Virus record (IMG/VR): IMGVR_UViG_3300050821_018577
Span: 1 to 64,000 of that record
Strand: one strand, 5' to 3'
DNA from: a virus
DNA: 64,000 nt
A program made the translations under genes and the position numbers. Shown one piece after another: positions 1 to 8,328 of the stretch. Every line of letters starts with the position of its first letter. Positions within the stretch are counted from its first letter, which is position 1. The notes beneath the pieces were generated by a model, which was given only the letters and a program-made list of their open reading frames with translations, made no database searches and was not told where the DNA came from.

Positions 1-2
1 TC

Positions 3-50
3 GGCTACATGGGACCAGGCCGCGTACTCGTCTCGGTGGAACTGCGATGA
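3..50 (+). CDS. 3' end of an unidentified gene (partial)
   Basis: The frame is open from the left edge and ends at TGA 48-50. That TGA overlaps the ATG of the next gene in the ATGA arrangement typical of this genome. Only 15 residues are visible, so no function can be given. Confidence 0.35.
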   Translation, partial: GYMGPGRVLVSVELR

Positions 51-250
51 GAGCCAAGCAAACGCCTGATTGGATTGTGGCTCGCGATAAAGGTGCGACC
101 GCTCTCTGCGAGCGATGCCGTGCCACGTTCACGCTGAAACTGCCGTGTCCGCTGTCCGTCTGGTGCACGGCCATGCAAGAGTTTTGCAAGATTCATTCCA
201 GATGTAAGGCAGCGTCGAGCCAAAATCGACGCAAGGGAGAAACAAAATGA
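47..250 (+). CDS. small cysteine-rich protein, zinc-finger-like
   Basis: The product has 67 residues. A CERC pair is followed about 30 residues later by a C-x3-H-x2-C cluster, and the sequence between has a hydrophobic MQEF core. This is the layout of small phage zinc-finger proteins, probably nucleic-acid binding. It overlaps the upstream gene by 4 bases, and its last bases contain the ribosome binding site of the ligase gene. The exact function is unknown. Confidence 0.65.
   Translation: MRAKQTPDWIVARDKGATALCERCRATFTLKLPCPLSVWCTAMQEFCKIHSRCKAASSQNRRKGETK
212..242 (+). promoter_or_regulatory. hairpin abutting a strong ribosome binding site, ligase gene
   Basis: A perfect 7-bp stem (GCGTCGA/TCGACGC) with a 7-base loop ends directly at the Shine-Dalgarno AAGGGAGAAA (233-242), four bases before the ligase ATG. 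The ParB-like gene has the same arrangement, AAGGCAGCG, stem, then CGCAAGGGAGAAA, so it looks like a shared translation-control or RNA-stability element. Confidence 0.55.
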
Positions 251-1338
251 CCACGGTCAAGAGCACGGTTCTCTTCTTTTCAGATTTAGCAACCGGAGGA
301 ACTTCGGACAAGACCTACCAAATACAACTGACCAAAAACGGATCCGGTTACAACGTGCAATTCCAATACGGGCGCCGCGGTGGCACGCTCCAACCAGGCG
401 TCAAAGCCGAAAATGTATCGTTCGAAGAGGCAGAGCGTGAGTATCAACGCCTGGTCCGCGAGAAAACAAACAAGGGCTATGTCGGTGCCGAAGCGGAAAC
501 GACCGCCCAAGCACCGGCCATTCTTGCCAAGGATGCGAGCCACAGTCGTTATCCGGCAGAACTACTCGATGAAATTGACGAAGAAGAAGCGGAAGTCTTC
601 ATTAAGGATTCCCGCTACGGGATGCAGAAGAAATATGATGGTGAGCGCCGGCCTGCCGAGAAGCTGGCCGATGGGTCCGTCATTTCCTACAACAAGGAAG
701 GAAAGGCCAAGCCATTACCAGCCGAAGTTGCTGCGGAATTCGCCAAGCTATCGGACGGACCGTTGTACATCGATGGTGAACTGGTCGGAGCAACGTATAT
801 CTGTTTCGACCTGCTCGAACTGAATGGCGCTGTTTTTACGAAGTACGCCTACAAACTCCGTCTGAAATCTCTCCGGGCTCTAACCGCCAACACGACCATG
901 ACCGTTGCCGAGACTTGGCTGACGACCAAAGAAAAGCAGGGCCAGCTCGCCTTACTCAAAAAGAAGCGGGCAGAAGGCGCTTGTTTCAAGCTGATGGATG
1001 CTCCGTATGCGGCAGGCAGAAACGGCCAGCACAAAAAATTCAAATTCCTGAAATCCGCAACGTGCAAAGTCGTCGGCATGGGCCATAAGGGCCACAACAG
1101 CGCAACGCTTGCATTGCTCAAAGACGGAGACTGGCGAGAAGTTGGCCGGGTCAGCATGAACGGAAAAGATTCGCGTATCAAGATTGGATCGCTGGTCGAA
1201 ATCAAATTCCTGTATGTGGGTGCTGGCGGACGACTGTATCAGCCGCGTGTCAAGGAACTGCGTACCGATATACGAGAGTCGGAATGCACTTTTGACCAAC
1301 TTAAGAAGGCGTACAAAGAAGGCATCACAGCCGCCTGA
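247..1338 (+). CDS. ATP-dependent DNA ligase with N-terminal WGR domain
   Basis: It seals nicks in DNA through a ligase-adenylate intermediate, presumably in phage replication or repair. Residues 1-80 look like a WGR domain (YGRRGG core). The adenylation domain follows: motif I KYDGER with nucleophile Lys129, motif III with YIDGELVG and CFDLLELNG, motif IV EGACFK, motif V KFKFLK. The last 90 residues look like an OB fold. At 363 residues it is short but complete for a phage ATP ligase. The start is fixed by the GGGAGAAA site 4 bases upstream. WGR fused to a ligase core also occurs in bacterial and phage ligases. An RNA-ligase role is less likely. Confidence 0.9.
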   Translation: MTTVKSTVLFFSDLATGGTSDKTYQIQLTKNGSGYNVQFQYGRRGGTLQPGVKAENVSFEEAEREYQRLVREKTNKGYVGAEAETTAQAPAILAKDASHSRYPAELLDEIDEEEAEVFIKDSRYGMQKKYDGERRPAEKLADGSVISYNKEGKAKPLPAEVAAEFAKLSDGPLYIDGELVGATYICFDLLELNGAVFTKYAYKLRLKSLRALTANTTMTVAETWLTTKEKQGQLALLKKKRAEGACFKLMDAPYAAGRNGQHKKFKFLKSATCKVVGMGHKGHNSATLALLKDGDWREVGRVSMNGKDSRIKIGSLVEIKFLYVGAGGRLYQPRVKELRTDIRESECTFDQLKKAYKEGITAA

Positions 1339-1435
1339 GTTTGCCAGTGGTAGAGCAGTCGCGGGGCCGTTCTGCCCGACGGCAATGCAATACGGCAGCG
1401 GCGAGCCGGAATCGCCGCGCTTCTTTGGAGACAGC

Positions 1436-1555
1436 ATGTTAGCAAACATCGACAGCGCGGTAACGACACTGCTAATCCTGGGATCGATCGCGGCCATTGT
1501 CGGCTGTGCCACCCTGCTTGCCTGTCCCAAGGACAGGAGAAGGAAACCTCGATGA
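1436..1555 (+). CDS. 39-residue single-span membrane protein
   Basis: The start ATG 1436 has a TGGAG site upstream and the gene ends in an ATGA overlap with the next one. Residues 10-32 form a hydrophobic span rich in Leu, Ile and Ala, followed by a basic tail (KDRRRKPR), so the C-terminus should face the cytoplasm. The role is unknown. The 97 bases between it and the ligase stop show no gene. Confidence 0.5.
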   Translation: MLANIDSAVTTLLILGSIAAIVGCATLLACPKDRRRKPR

Positions 1556-1752
1556 CCTTCGACAATGCTATAGACGAGTTACCGCTTTGCCTTGCTGGCG
1601 ATTACGACCCGCATCAGCACAAAACGCCAGAGGACCTGCGATTTTTGGCGCAGACCGTCTATGACCTATGGAAACAAAACGAACGCCAGCTTTCCGAGAG
1701 CGATGTCATTAGCCTTCGGAATTTCCTCTGTCTATTTGAGAGAGTGGCATGA
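1552..1752 (+). CDS. hypothetical 66-residue protein
   Basis: An acidic, helix-rich small protein with no recognisable motif, linked by ATGA overlaps to the membrane protein before it and the methyltransferase-like gene after it. Probably co-translated with both. Confidence 0.6.
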   Translation: MTFDNAIDELPLCLAGDYDPHQHKTPEDLRFLAQTVYDLWKQNERQLSESDVISLRNFLCLFERVA

Positions 1753-2330
1753 CCCTAGAGCTACCTCCAAACGGCCAGCTTGGAGAAGCATGTATCTCCG
1801 AGACTACGGTAACTTATAGCGACGTACTGGAATCTCTGATGGACTCTGCCAGCACCGGCTTCCCTTTCCACGTCCAAGAAGGAAAGTACAAACGCCTGCA
1901 TGTGCGCGGCGTCCTACAAATGAGCAACACGCGCATGGAACGCGTGACCAACTTACAATTTGTGCTTGAGGCTCGCGGAAAAGTGTTGGTCGCCGGGCTC
2001 GGGATGGGCTACGTGCTTACGCAGATTTTGCCGAAGCCGGAAGTCAAGCATGTCACCGTCATAGAAAAGTCCGCGGACGTTGTGAAATTGGTCGCCCCAC
2101 ATTTCGCTTGTGACAAATTGCGAGTGCTCATTGACGACATTCACCGTTGGCGGCCAAGCGAGAAATTTCACGTAATCTATTTCGATATTTGGCCAAACGT
2201 GAGCCTGAAAAATCTTCCGGAGATGGCCAAACTGCATCGCAGGTTCCGACAGTTTCTATTACCCGGCGGATACCTGAATTCGTGGAGCCGCGAAGGACTT
2301 CTCAAAATGAAGAAACGAGGGCTCGAATGA
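1749..2330 (+). CDS. SAM-dependent methyltransferase-fold protein (spermidine-synthase-like)
   Basis: The product has 193 residues. A glycine-rich motif I (VAGLGMGYV, about residues 77-85) is followed by an acidic strand end (VIEKSADVV), the order found in class I SAM-binding and spermidine-synthase-like folds. DIWP and LLPGGYL match later strands of the fold. No catalytic motif shows whether the substrate is DNA, RNA, protein or a polyamine. ATGA overlaps join it to both neighbours. Confidence 0.6.
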   Translation: MTLELPPNGQLGEACISETTVTYSDVLESLMDSASTGFPFHVQEGKYKRLHVRGVLQMSNTRMERVTNLQFVLEARGKVLVAGLGMGYVLTQILPKPEVKHVTVIEKSADVVKLVAPHFACDKLRVLIDDIHRWRPSEKFHVIYFDIWPNVSLKNLPEMAKLHRRFRQFLLPGGYLNSWSREGLLKMKKRGLE

Positions 2331-2686
2331 AACTGACGATTCAGCGGTCGAAGTGGTTGCACGGCGAAGGCAGCGACCAAAGTTTCCTCTTGCGCGAGTC
2401 GGATGGAAAGATGTGCTGTATGGGATTTTATCTCCGCGCGGTGGGCCTTACCGACGACCAAATCAGAGACAAGACGACCCCCGAAGATGTAGCCATGGCC
2501 ATCATCAATTCTCCTGCTTCCTGGCTATTGACTCCCAGATGGAATGGCGGGAGCGCGCTAGAAAACAGCATTGATTGCTCATTCTTGATAAACAAAAACG
2601 ACATTATAAACCTCAAGGTAGACCGAGAGGAGGCTATCGCCAAGTTGTTTGCCAAGCATGAAGTGGAAGTGGAATTCGTAGAGTAA
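2327..2686 (+). CDS. hypothetical 119-residue protein
   Basis: I chose ATG 2327 because it overlaps the upstream stop (ATGA). The frame is open further upstream, but that part runs inside the methyltransferase-like gene. The N-terminal half is rich in Trp, Gly and charged residues with one CC pair. I recognise no family. Confidence 0.6.
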   Translation: MKLTIQRSKWLHGEGSDQSFLLRESDGKMCCMGFYLRAVGLTDDQIRDKTTPEDVAMAIINSPASWLLTPRWNGGSALENSIDCSFLINKNDIINLKVDREEAIAKLFAKHEVEVEFVE

Positions 2687-2691
2687 AGGCA

Positions 2692-2721
2692 GCGAAGCGC
2701 CTAAGTTTCGCAAGGGAGAAA
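2692..2721 (+). promoter_or_regulatory. hairpin abutting a strong ribosome binding site, parB-like gene
   Basis: A 5-bp stem (GCGAA/TTCGC) ends directly at AAGGGAGAAA. It is the second copy of the leader seen before the ligase gene, with AAGGCAGCG on the 5' side and CGCAAGGGAGAAA on the 3' side. Confidence 0.5.
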
Positions 2722-2724
2722 TAG

Positions 2725-4257
2725 ATGAGCACTGCAAGTCTGAAAAGTGTTGAAAGTAATACCATGGTCAAACTGGATCGGGTGCGGCAATCCCCATTCA
2801 ATCCACGTAAGACCTTCGACAAGGAAGCGATGAAGGACCTAATCGCTAGTATCGAGGAAAAGGGCATTCTCGTTCCACTATTAGTGCGCCCAACCTACGA
2901 CAATGATGTATTGGGCTACGAAGTCGTTGCCGGGGAGCGACGTTATCGCGCCGCACTGGCATTGGAACTTACCGACGTACCTGTGGTCATCCGGGAAATG
3001 ACCGATGAAGAAGCGCGAGAAGTCCAAATCATCGAAAATCTCCAGCGCCAGGACCTGCATCCGCTCGAGGAAGCCGATGGCTATCACACTCTACAACCGT
3101 TGACCGCCGAGCAAATTGCAAAGAAAGTGGGCAAATCAATCATCTATGTCACGCGTCGCCTGCAACTCCGGAACCTGATTGAGCCGATTCGGAAGCTGTT
3201 CTTCGAGAACAAAATCGGGTGGGCTCATGCTTTCTTGGCTGCGCGATTGGGCCCGGAACAGCAGAAAGAAAGCCTGCCCTGGCTGAAACGTGGCGACAGT
3301 CCGGAAGGATTCAAGAGCGAAATCGAGCGCCATTTCTTTCTGACTCTCAAGAATGCGCCGTTCGATACCGCCGACGCGAAGCTGGTTCCGAAGGCCGGCG
3401 CGTGCGTGGATTGTCCGAAGCGCACCGGATTCAACAAGATGTTGTTTGCGGAAATCAAGGACGCGGACATCTGTACGGATCCTCCATGCTTCGAGAACAA
3501 GACCAGGGCCTTCATCAAGATTCAAGTCGGCACGCACAGGGATGCCGTCCTGTTGAGCATTGCAGACCAGTTCGGCAGCAATCGGTTTCCGGCCAAGCAT
3601 CTGACAACTTGGGTGCCAGCCGGCGCTGAGAATTGCCCCGACACAAAGGAAGGTGTCATTGTCGAGCATTGCGCCTATCACGATTCGCCGCACAAGGTGG
3701 GTTCTCTGCTCAAGGTCTGCACGAATCCCAAGTGCAAGACGCATTACCCGAAGGAACCGCGTCCGGATTACAACTCGTCTACCGGCGGCAGCCGCAAAGC
3801 GGAGAAGGCCAGGAAGATTGAGCTCCGGCGCCGCGGTCTTGTGTTCAAGGAACTGGCCTCCGACCCGTTCACCATCGACAACAAAAAAGATTACCGCGAC
3901 GTGCTCGATTGGGCCATCAAACAATTGAATAACGATGAAGCGAGGGCTATCTGCAATGCCATGCAGTGGGAAATCGCGGCCGCCAAGTACGGTGGCAAAG
4001 ACTATACCGGAACCATCCAAAAGAAGCTGGCCAAGCTAGAACCTGCCGGCATTCATCAATGGCTCTATCTGGTCATGCTGGCCGGCACTGACCTGTGGTT
4101 CTACAACAATATCAATACCACGCCCAAGGCATTGCTACTCGAGGCCAAAGCAAGGATCGCCGGCGTTCCGCTGGCCGATATCGCCAAGCTGGCCAAGGAA
4201 ACCAAAGCCGACGCCAAGAAGCGCGAGAAACAGGCCGCTGCCAAGAGCAAAAAATGA
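2725..4257 (+). CDS. ParB/Spo0J-like nuclease-fold protein
   Basis: The product has 510 residues. The N-terminal 120 residues carry the ParB core: SPFNPRK, VAGERRYRAA (the CTP-contacting box in ParB proteins) and IIENLQRQDLHPLEEA. A ParB-type helix-turn-helix follows (TAEQIAKKVGKSIIYVTRRL). The middle has a cysteine-rich patch (CVDCPK, CTDPPC, CTNPKC), and the C-terminal 200 residues are helical with a Lys/Ala-rich tail. ParB-family proteins in phages act in partition, transcription or DNA handling. No parA or parS is visible, so partition is not implied. The start follows a GGGAGAAA site. Confidence 0.85.
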   Translation: MSTASLKSVESNTMVKLDRVRQSPFNPRKTFDKEAMKDLIASIEEKGILVPLLVRPTYDNDVLGYEVVAGERRYRAALALELTDVPVVIREMTDEEAREVQIIENLQRQDLHPLEEADGYHTLQPLTAEQIAKKVGKSIIYVTRRLQLRNLIEPIRKLFFENKIGWAHAFLAARLGPEQQKESLPWLKRGDSPEGFKSEIERHFFLTLKNAPFDTADAKLVPKAGACVDCPKRTGFNKMLFAEIKDADICTDPPCFENKTRAFIKIQVGTHRDAVLLSIADQFGSNRFPAKHLTTWVPAGAENCPDTKEGVIVEHCAYHDSPHKVGSLLKVCTNPKCKTHYPKEPRPDYNSSTGGSRKAEKARKIELRRRGLVFKELASDPFTIDNKKDYRDVLDWAIKQLNNDEARAICNAMQWEIAAAKYGGKDYTGTIQKKLAKLEPAGIHQWLYLVMLAGTDLWFYNNINTTPKALLLEAKARIAGVPLADIAKLAKETKADAKKREKQAAAKSKK

Positions 4258-4457
4258 TTGCCGTTCCAGTCGGTAAGGCCAAGCTGCGCATCCACATCGA
4301 AGGTTGCCGCGACTGTGGAACGCTGTGGGCGCCAGCTTGGCACATCGTTGAAACCGTGGCAGTCACGACCTGGCGATTCAACCAACTGAGTCGGTCGACA
4401 AAGGTAGATGTGCCTGTTTGTCGCGATTGTTTCAAAAAACTCAAAAGGAGACGATGA
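4254..4457 (+). CDS. small zinc-ribbon protein
   Basis: A 67-residue product with CRDC and a second CRDC near the end, a two-knuckle arrangement likely to bind one zinc ion. The C-terminus is strongly basic (KKLKRRR). ATGA overlaps join it to both neighbours. Probable nucleic-acid or protein adaptor. Confidence 0.6.
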   Translation: MIAVPVGKAKLRIHIEGCRDCGTLWAPAWHIVETVAVTTWRFNQLSRSTKVDVPVCRDCFKKLKRRR

Positions 4458-4645
4458 TGAAAGCGGTTTCGATTGTCGGTCACGCCTTTGATTGCCTGCC
4501 CGGTCATGTGCAGATTACCGCTCGCGGCGTGGGCTCGGACCTCCGCGTTGCAATTTGTGATGCGGTTCGCGAAATGTTTCAAGATGAACGCCTCCACCGT
4601 AAACGCATCAAGGAATTCAAGTTGGCGGTGGTTGCCGACAAATGA
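4454..4645 (+). CDS. hypothetical 63-residue protein
   Basis: Double ATG start (4454 or 4457) behind an AAAAGGAGA site. A mixed alpha/beta pattern with no motif I can name. Overlaps the genes on both sides by 4 bases. Confidence 0.6.
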   Translation: MMKAVSIVGHAFDCLPGHVQITARGVGSDLRVAICDAVREMFQDERLHRKRIKEFKLAVVADK

Positions 4646-4983
4646 ACCAGATGCAAACACTGGCCGATGCCTGGGAGGAATTGTCCAAAGGCCCATTCGT
4701 TTGCTGGCAAGCTGCCGAAGTGACTCGGCAAATTGTCGGTGGCGTGCGGATGGGCTACTACGCCGAAGATAATCCAACCGCCGCGCTGGGCCGCGCCGAG
4801 GGTGGTCACGACTTCCTCATTGTCGATGACGAGTGGATCCTCGACTTTTGGGCCGCGGCCTATTACGGCGAAAGTCCTATTCATAGTCTGAAAACAGACG
4901 CCGCAGAAATCGCACGACTCTACGGCGACCGGAGCAAGTGGGAACGGTCGGAGGGAGAAACAGATGATGGTTACGCAACTTAG
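4642..4983 (+). CDS. hypothetical 113-residue protein
   Basis: Rich in Trp, Tyr and acidic residues (WILDFWAAAYYG), suggesting a compact globular fold. It overlaps the SWIM-domain gene by 20 bases, more than the usual 4. Family not recognised. Confidence 0.6.
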   Translation: MNQMQTLADAWEELSKGPFVCWQAAEVTRQIVGGVRMGYYAEDNPTAALGRAEGGHDFLIVDDEWILDFWAAAYYGESPIHSLKTDAAEIARLYGDRSKWERSEGETDDGYAT

Positions 4984-5344
4984 ACCCACAGGAAACTATC
5001 TCAATCAGTGGATGGTCAGCAGCCATACCGACCCGGACAAAGAGTATAAGGTCAGCCAGACAGAAGATGGCGATTGGAAATGCTCCTGTCCGCGTTGGAT
5101 CTTTGGCAAGGCCCCCAAGCAGGACTGTAAACATATTATTGCCATCAAGGTGGAAGAGCCTGTCGACACCAAGAGGACGTCGCGCAGAGCGGCCGAGGCA
5201 TTTGCTCGCACGCGAATCGAATGGACGGACGCCCGCCTGTCGATGGGTAAGTCGAAAAAGAGTCCGGTTCCACCGACGCCATCGATTCCATCGGAACCTG
5301 TGTTCTTGTTGCAGACCCGCCGCAGCATCCAGCTGGTGGATTAA
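4964..5344 (+). CDS. SWIM zinc-finger protein
   Basis: The product has 126 residues. WKCSCPRW followed by CKHI gives the CxCx(n)CxH signature of SWIM domains, which bind nucleic acid or protein partners. A Pro-rich linker leads to the C-terminal tail RRSIQLVD, one of the set of similar tails discussed in the findings. The start follows AGGGAGAAA. Confidence 0.75.
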   Translation: MMVTQLRPTGNYLNQWMVSSHTDPDKEYKVSQTEDGDWKCSCPRWIFGKAPKQDCKHIIAIKVEEPVDTKRTSRRAAEAFARTRIEWTDARLSMGKSKKSPVPPTPSIPSEPVFLLQTRRSIQLVD

Positions 5345-5713
5345 ATGTCGCCATCAGACCCCACCATCTGGGCGCTAAAGGTCACCGGTATCATAGCTTG
5401 TGTCGCGTGTTTGCTAGTTTTCGTTATTGGAACAGTTCATTACCGCTGGAAAAGGCGATATGAACGAGCAATGCGGACATTCCATGCTCCGGAGCCTGAA
5501 AAGGAACCGTCGGGCACTTATACCGTATATTTTACTTGCCCGAATTGCGCCGAACGAACCCGCGTAGATATTCCGAGAGGCACACGCAAGGACGAAATGG
5601 AACCTTTCCCGTGTCGCAACTGCGGATGCCTATATCAGTTCACTAAAAATAATGATGAAGTTGGAGGCTTTGTGCTGGCTCCATCTCCGCGCAAGATTAG
5701 AGTAATTGACTAG
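5345..5713 (+). CDS. membrane-anchored zinc-ribbon protein
   Basis: The product has 122 residues. A transmembrane segment lies at about residues 10-30, followed by basic RWKRR, then a zinc ribbon (CPNC and CRNC separated by about 28 residues). The C-terminus, SPRKIRVID, resembles the tail of the upstream gene. The ATG directly follows the upstream TAA. Confidence 0.65.
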   Translation: MSPSDPTIWALKVTGIIACVACLLVFVIGTVHYRWKRRYERAMRTFHAPEPEKEPSGTYTVYFTCPNCAERTRVDIPRGTRKDEMEPFPCRNCGCLYQFTKNNDEVGGFVLAPSPRKIRVID

Positions 5714-5733
5714 CATTGCCGTTGTGTTATCTT
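5706..5733 (+). promoter_or_regulatory. sigma70-like promoter
   Basis: TTGACT, 16-base spacer, TATCTT, lying at and just after the stop of the preceding gene. It would drive the block from 5.8 kb onward. Confidence 0.5.
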
Positions 5734-5789
5734 AGACCATAAGTTTCGACAATCAAGTACAGGAGATTAGATACAGTAATGCAGAAAAA

Positions 5790-6173
5790 TTGCTTTGCCT
5801 GATGGTGCTCGATGACGGCGTTGTGCAGGACGTCATCGTTCCCGGAGCAAAGCCGGCGTTTTGGCGCGCCTTCATCGTACAGAACCGCGAGACAGGGATC
5901 GTCTCCTGCAAATATCGATTCAAACAGATTGACGCTACGAATTGGTACGAAATCACACCGAAAGAACAAAATGCCAACACAGTAAAAGTATTGCGCGAAA
6001 AAGTGGAAACTGTATTCCGCCTAGCCTCCGGTGCGTTCGGTGCCGACCCGAATAAAGCTATTCAATGTTTTTATCCACCCGATGACGGCGGCGACGGAGC
6101 TAAGACCATCATCTGGCTCGAAATGCAGGATCTTGCCGAAATCACGAAGGTCGTTAAATCCGATGAAACGTAA
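5790..6173 (+). CDS. hypothetical 127-residue protein, start uncertain
   Basis: Mixed alpha/beta protein without a known motif. The best ribosome binding site (AGGAGA, 5761) precedes ATG 5779, but that ATG is out of frame and meets a stop after 7 codons. One more A in the A5 run at 5785-5789 would give a natural N-terminus, MQKKLLCLMVLDD. As it stands, translation must begin at TTG 5790 or ATG 5802, or shift frame. Confidence 0.6.
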   Translation: MLCLMVLDDGVVQDVIVPGAKPAFWRAFIVQNRETGIVSCKYRFKQIDATNWYEITPKEQNANTVKVLREKVETVFRLASGAFGADPNKAIQCFYPPDDGGDGAKTIIWLEMQDLAEITKVVKSDET

Positions 6174-6504
6174 CCCATGGCAACCGCCATCCGACTTGGA
6201 CCCGGAGTGCCTTGCGCTCTGTGTGGCATTGAACAAGATGCCGGGCATCCAAACAACCGATTCTTGTTGCGGTCACGGTAAAAATCCATACTGGATTTTC
6301 TTTCAACCGACAAATTTGGCCTCGTTGCCGAGACTTCTTTATTGGTTCGATTCCTGTCACTGCGGCTGTAGAAATTGGCGTGTTATCGCCTATACCGATT
6401 GTTCCGCCGACAGAGCGCGATTCATGGTTGAGGGGCCGGTCGGGGCCTATGACGATGCCAAACACATTGCTGAGTTAATCGAAAAGGATTTGAAAGGAGC
6501 GTGA
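6163..6504 (+). CDS. hypothetical 113-residue cysteine-rich protein
   Basis: Contains CCGHG near residue 36 and CHCGC near residue 66, a possible zinc site. Small phage proteins with a 'T(D/T)SCCGH' motif are common, but their function is not known to me. Overlaps the upstream gene by 11 bases. Confidence 0.65.
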   Translation: MKRNPWQPPSDLDPECLALCVALNKMPGIQTTDSCCGHGKNPYWIFFQPTNLASLPRLLYWFDSCHCGCRNWRVIAYTDCSADRARFMVEGPVGAYDDAKHIAELIEKDLKGA

Positions 6505-6507
6505 GAC

Positions 6508-6822
6508 ATGGAAATAGCCAAAGACCGTATCTTGGCGTTGGCGAACAACGTCAATTTCAAGTTCGGTAGAGATGTCGTCATCGCCGACGGCATACGGATC
6601 GGAGACTTGTTCGATTCCTACCGAGCGACCGTTTCAACCAAACCGGTCCGCATTATCATGGACGGCGGACTGATTGAAGAAGTCCAAAACGTTCCAGTCG
6701 GTCTCACCATCGAAGTCTACGACTACGACCTTTCGGATTCCGACCATCCGAACGTCATAAAAGACGAAGAAGGCACACTGGTGTTCCACAACATCTATAC
6801 GAGCGAGGGCCAGGTCAAGTGA
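6508..6822 (+). CDS. hypothetical 104-residue protein
   Basis: Acidic, beta-rich sequence with a repeated valine-isoleucine pattern. No motif recognised. A GGAGCG site precedes the ATG, and it overlaps the AAA+ gene by 4 bases. Confidence 0.65.
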   Translation: MEIAKDRILALANNVNFKFGRDVVIADGIRIGDLFDSYRATVSTKPVRIIMDGGLIEEVQNVPVGLTIEVYDYDLSDSDHPNVIKDEEGTLVFHNIYTSEGQVK

Positions 6823-7718
6823 CGACAAAAGCCTTGCCGTTTCCTGAACCGCTCTACGAGAGATATAGACCAAAACGGATTGCGGATTTTATCGGCCTAG
6901 TAAAAGTAAAACGGATCATAGAACCTTTCGTCAAAGCGCCGTTTGAGTCCAACTGGCTGTTCCTGGGAGGCTCAGGCCTCGGCAAGACGACACTGGTGCA
7001 GGCTATTGCCGATGAAATCAATGCGGAGCTCCACGAGATTCCTTCCGCCGAGTGTGACCTTGAGCGCGTGCTTCACGTTACTGGTTTATGCACATATGGC
7101 GCATTCAACTTTGCCAAGGGCACGACGTCTGTCTGGCACGTCGTGGGAATTCACGAAGCTAATTGGATCACGCAAGCGGCTCAGAAATCTTTGGTTTCCA
7201 AGATGGATTCCACTAACCCGCCGCCAAAGACTATTTTCATTCTGACGGCCAACACCAAAGAAACCATCGAGCCTAAACTGCTAACGCGTCTGACCGAGAT
7301 TTCCTTCACCGAAGAATCGGTGGAGGATGAGCTTCCGGATTACCTAGCCAAGATTTACAAGAAAGAAGGTGGCCGGCATCCACTCGACTTCGCGGCAATT
7401 TCGAAACTTTGCAAGTACAACGTCCGGGACGCGCTGCTTAAATTGCAGGTTGAGCTCCTGATTGGCACCAATCGCAAAGGCCTGCCGACCGAGGATCTGA
7501 AAATCCTGCCAACCCATCAGCACGAATGCGAGAAGTGCAGGAAGCCGTGGAAATGCAGTCAACTGAAATGCAAGTTGCCGCATGTGAGCGTCTGTCCAGA
7601 GTGCGGCGGCTCGAGGACCGTTGGCCAGGAACGGGCCAAGAAAGCCTGGAAAACGATTCGCGACAATATTGCCGAAGAACTGAAACAGAAACCAAAGAAG
7701 AAAGGAAAGGCCGCATGA
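6819..7718 (+). CDS. AAA+ ATPase, clamp-loader/RFC-like, with C-terminal zinc fingers
   Basis: The product has 299 residues. YERYRPKRIADFIG at the N-terminus is typical of RFC/DnaX clamp-loader subunits, followed by Walker A GGSGLGKTT (residues 50-58) and a sensor-1 region (IFILTANTKETI) next to an LLTRL arginine region. The Walker B position reads VVGIHEA, with His replacing the usual Asp, so ATP hydrolysis may be altered. The C-terminus carries CEKC, CSQLKC and CPEC knuckles. It likely loads a sliding clamp or acts in phage replication, though no clamp gene is seen here. Confidence 0.8.
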   Translation: MTTKALPFPEPLYERYRPKRIADFIGLVKVKRIIEPFVKAPFESNWLFLGGSGLGKTTLVQAIADEINAELHEIPSAECDLERVLHVTGLCTYGAFNFAKGTTSVWHVVGIHEANWITQAAQKSLVSKMDSTNPPPKTIFILTANTKETIEPKLLTRLTEISFTEESVEDELPDYLAKIYKKEGGRHPLDFAAISKLCKYNVRDALLKLQVELLIGTNRKGLPTEDLKILPTHQHECEKCRKPWKCSQLKCKLPHVSVCPECGGSRTVGQERAKKAWKTIRDNIAEELKQKPKKKGKAA

Positions 7719-8002
7719 CACATACGCCTGGACCATTTGAAATTATGGAGCTTGCCACTCCGCTAAAGGACTGGACGGGCGGGCGATTCATCATCGAGGC
7801 CCCTAGCGCACCGGGAGGCTTAGCCGTGACAATCGGTGGATTGGGCGAAGAAGAACGCGCCAATGCCAATTTGTTCAAGGCCGCGCCTAAACTGCTGCTC
7901 GCTTGCGAGCTTATGTTTCAGGTCATCGACCGTGAAAGATGGTACACCCCACGCCAGCGAGAAGAGATTAAAGCCGCCATCAATGAAGCGAGGGCCGCAT
8001 GA
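7715..8002 (+). CDS. small phage protein with NANLFKAAPKLL motif
   Basis: A 95-residue product. The stretch around NANLFKAAPKLLLA matches a short helical motif (A-x-LIAAAPELLEA type) very widespread in small phage proteins of unknown function. The same motif occurs two genes downstream, so the two are probably distant paralogues. Confidence 0.7.
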   Translation: MTHTPGPFEIMELATPLKDWTGGRFIIEAPSAPGGLAVTIGGLGEEERANANLFKAAPKLLLACELMFQVIDRERWYTPRQREEIKAAINEARAA

Positions 8003-8328
8003 ACATCAAATACGCCGATTTTTTTCATCTGGCGCCACAATTCGCGGACCGGTTCGAGCATCTTGCACCCGGCGAAGATGGCGTAATCGACCGCGATGAC
8101 AAGCGAGTCCTAGCCAAGTTTCGTCGGCTACTGGAGAAATTGCGACAGGATTTGCTTGCAGCGCCAAGTCGGACCAGTACGCCATTGGATGCCCAAGCTA
8201 TCGCCTTCGAGGTTCTCGGACACATCGACACGATGTATCCGGCGATGTGGAACGGAGTGCCCAAAACCGCGCGAGTCAGTTTGCGCAACACGATTGTCAG
8301 GGCAATCGCACGGCAGGAGAAATCATGA
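7999..8328 (+). CDS. hypothetical 109-residue protein
   Basis: Helical, with an acidic DGVIDRDDKR segment near residue 30 that faintly recalls an EF-hand loop but lacks the full pattern. ATGA overlaps both neighbours. Confidence 0.6.
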   Translation: MNIKYADFFHLAPQFADRFEHLAPGEDGVIDRDDKRVLAKFRRLLEKLRQDLLAAPSRTSTPLDAQAIAFEVLGHIDTMYPAMWNGVPKTARVSLRNTIVRAIARQEKS

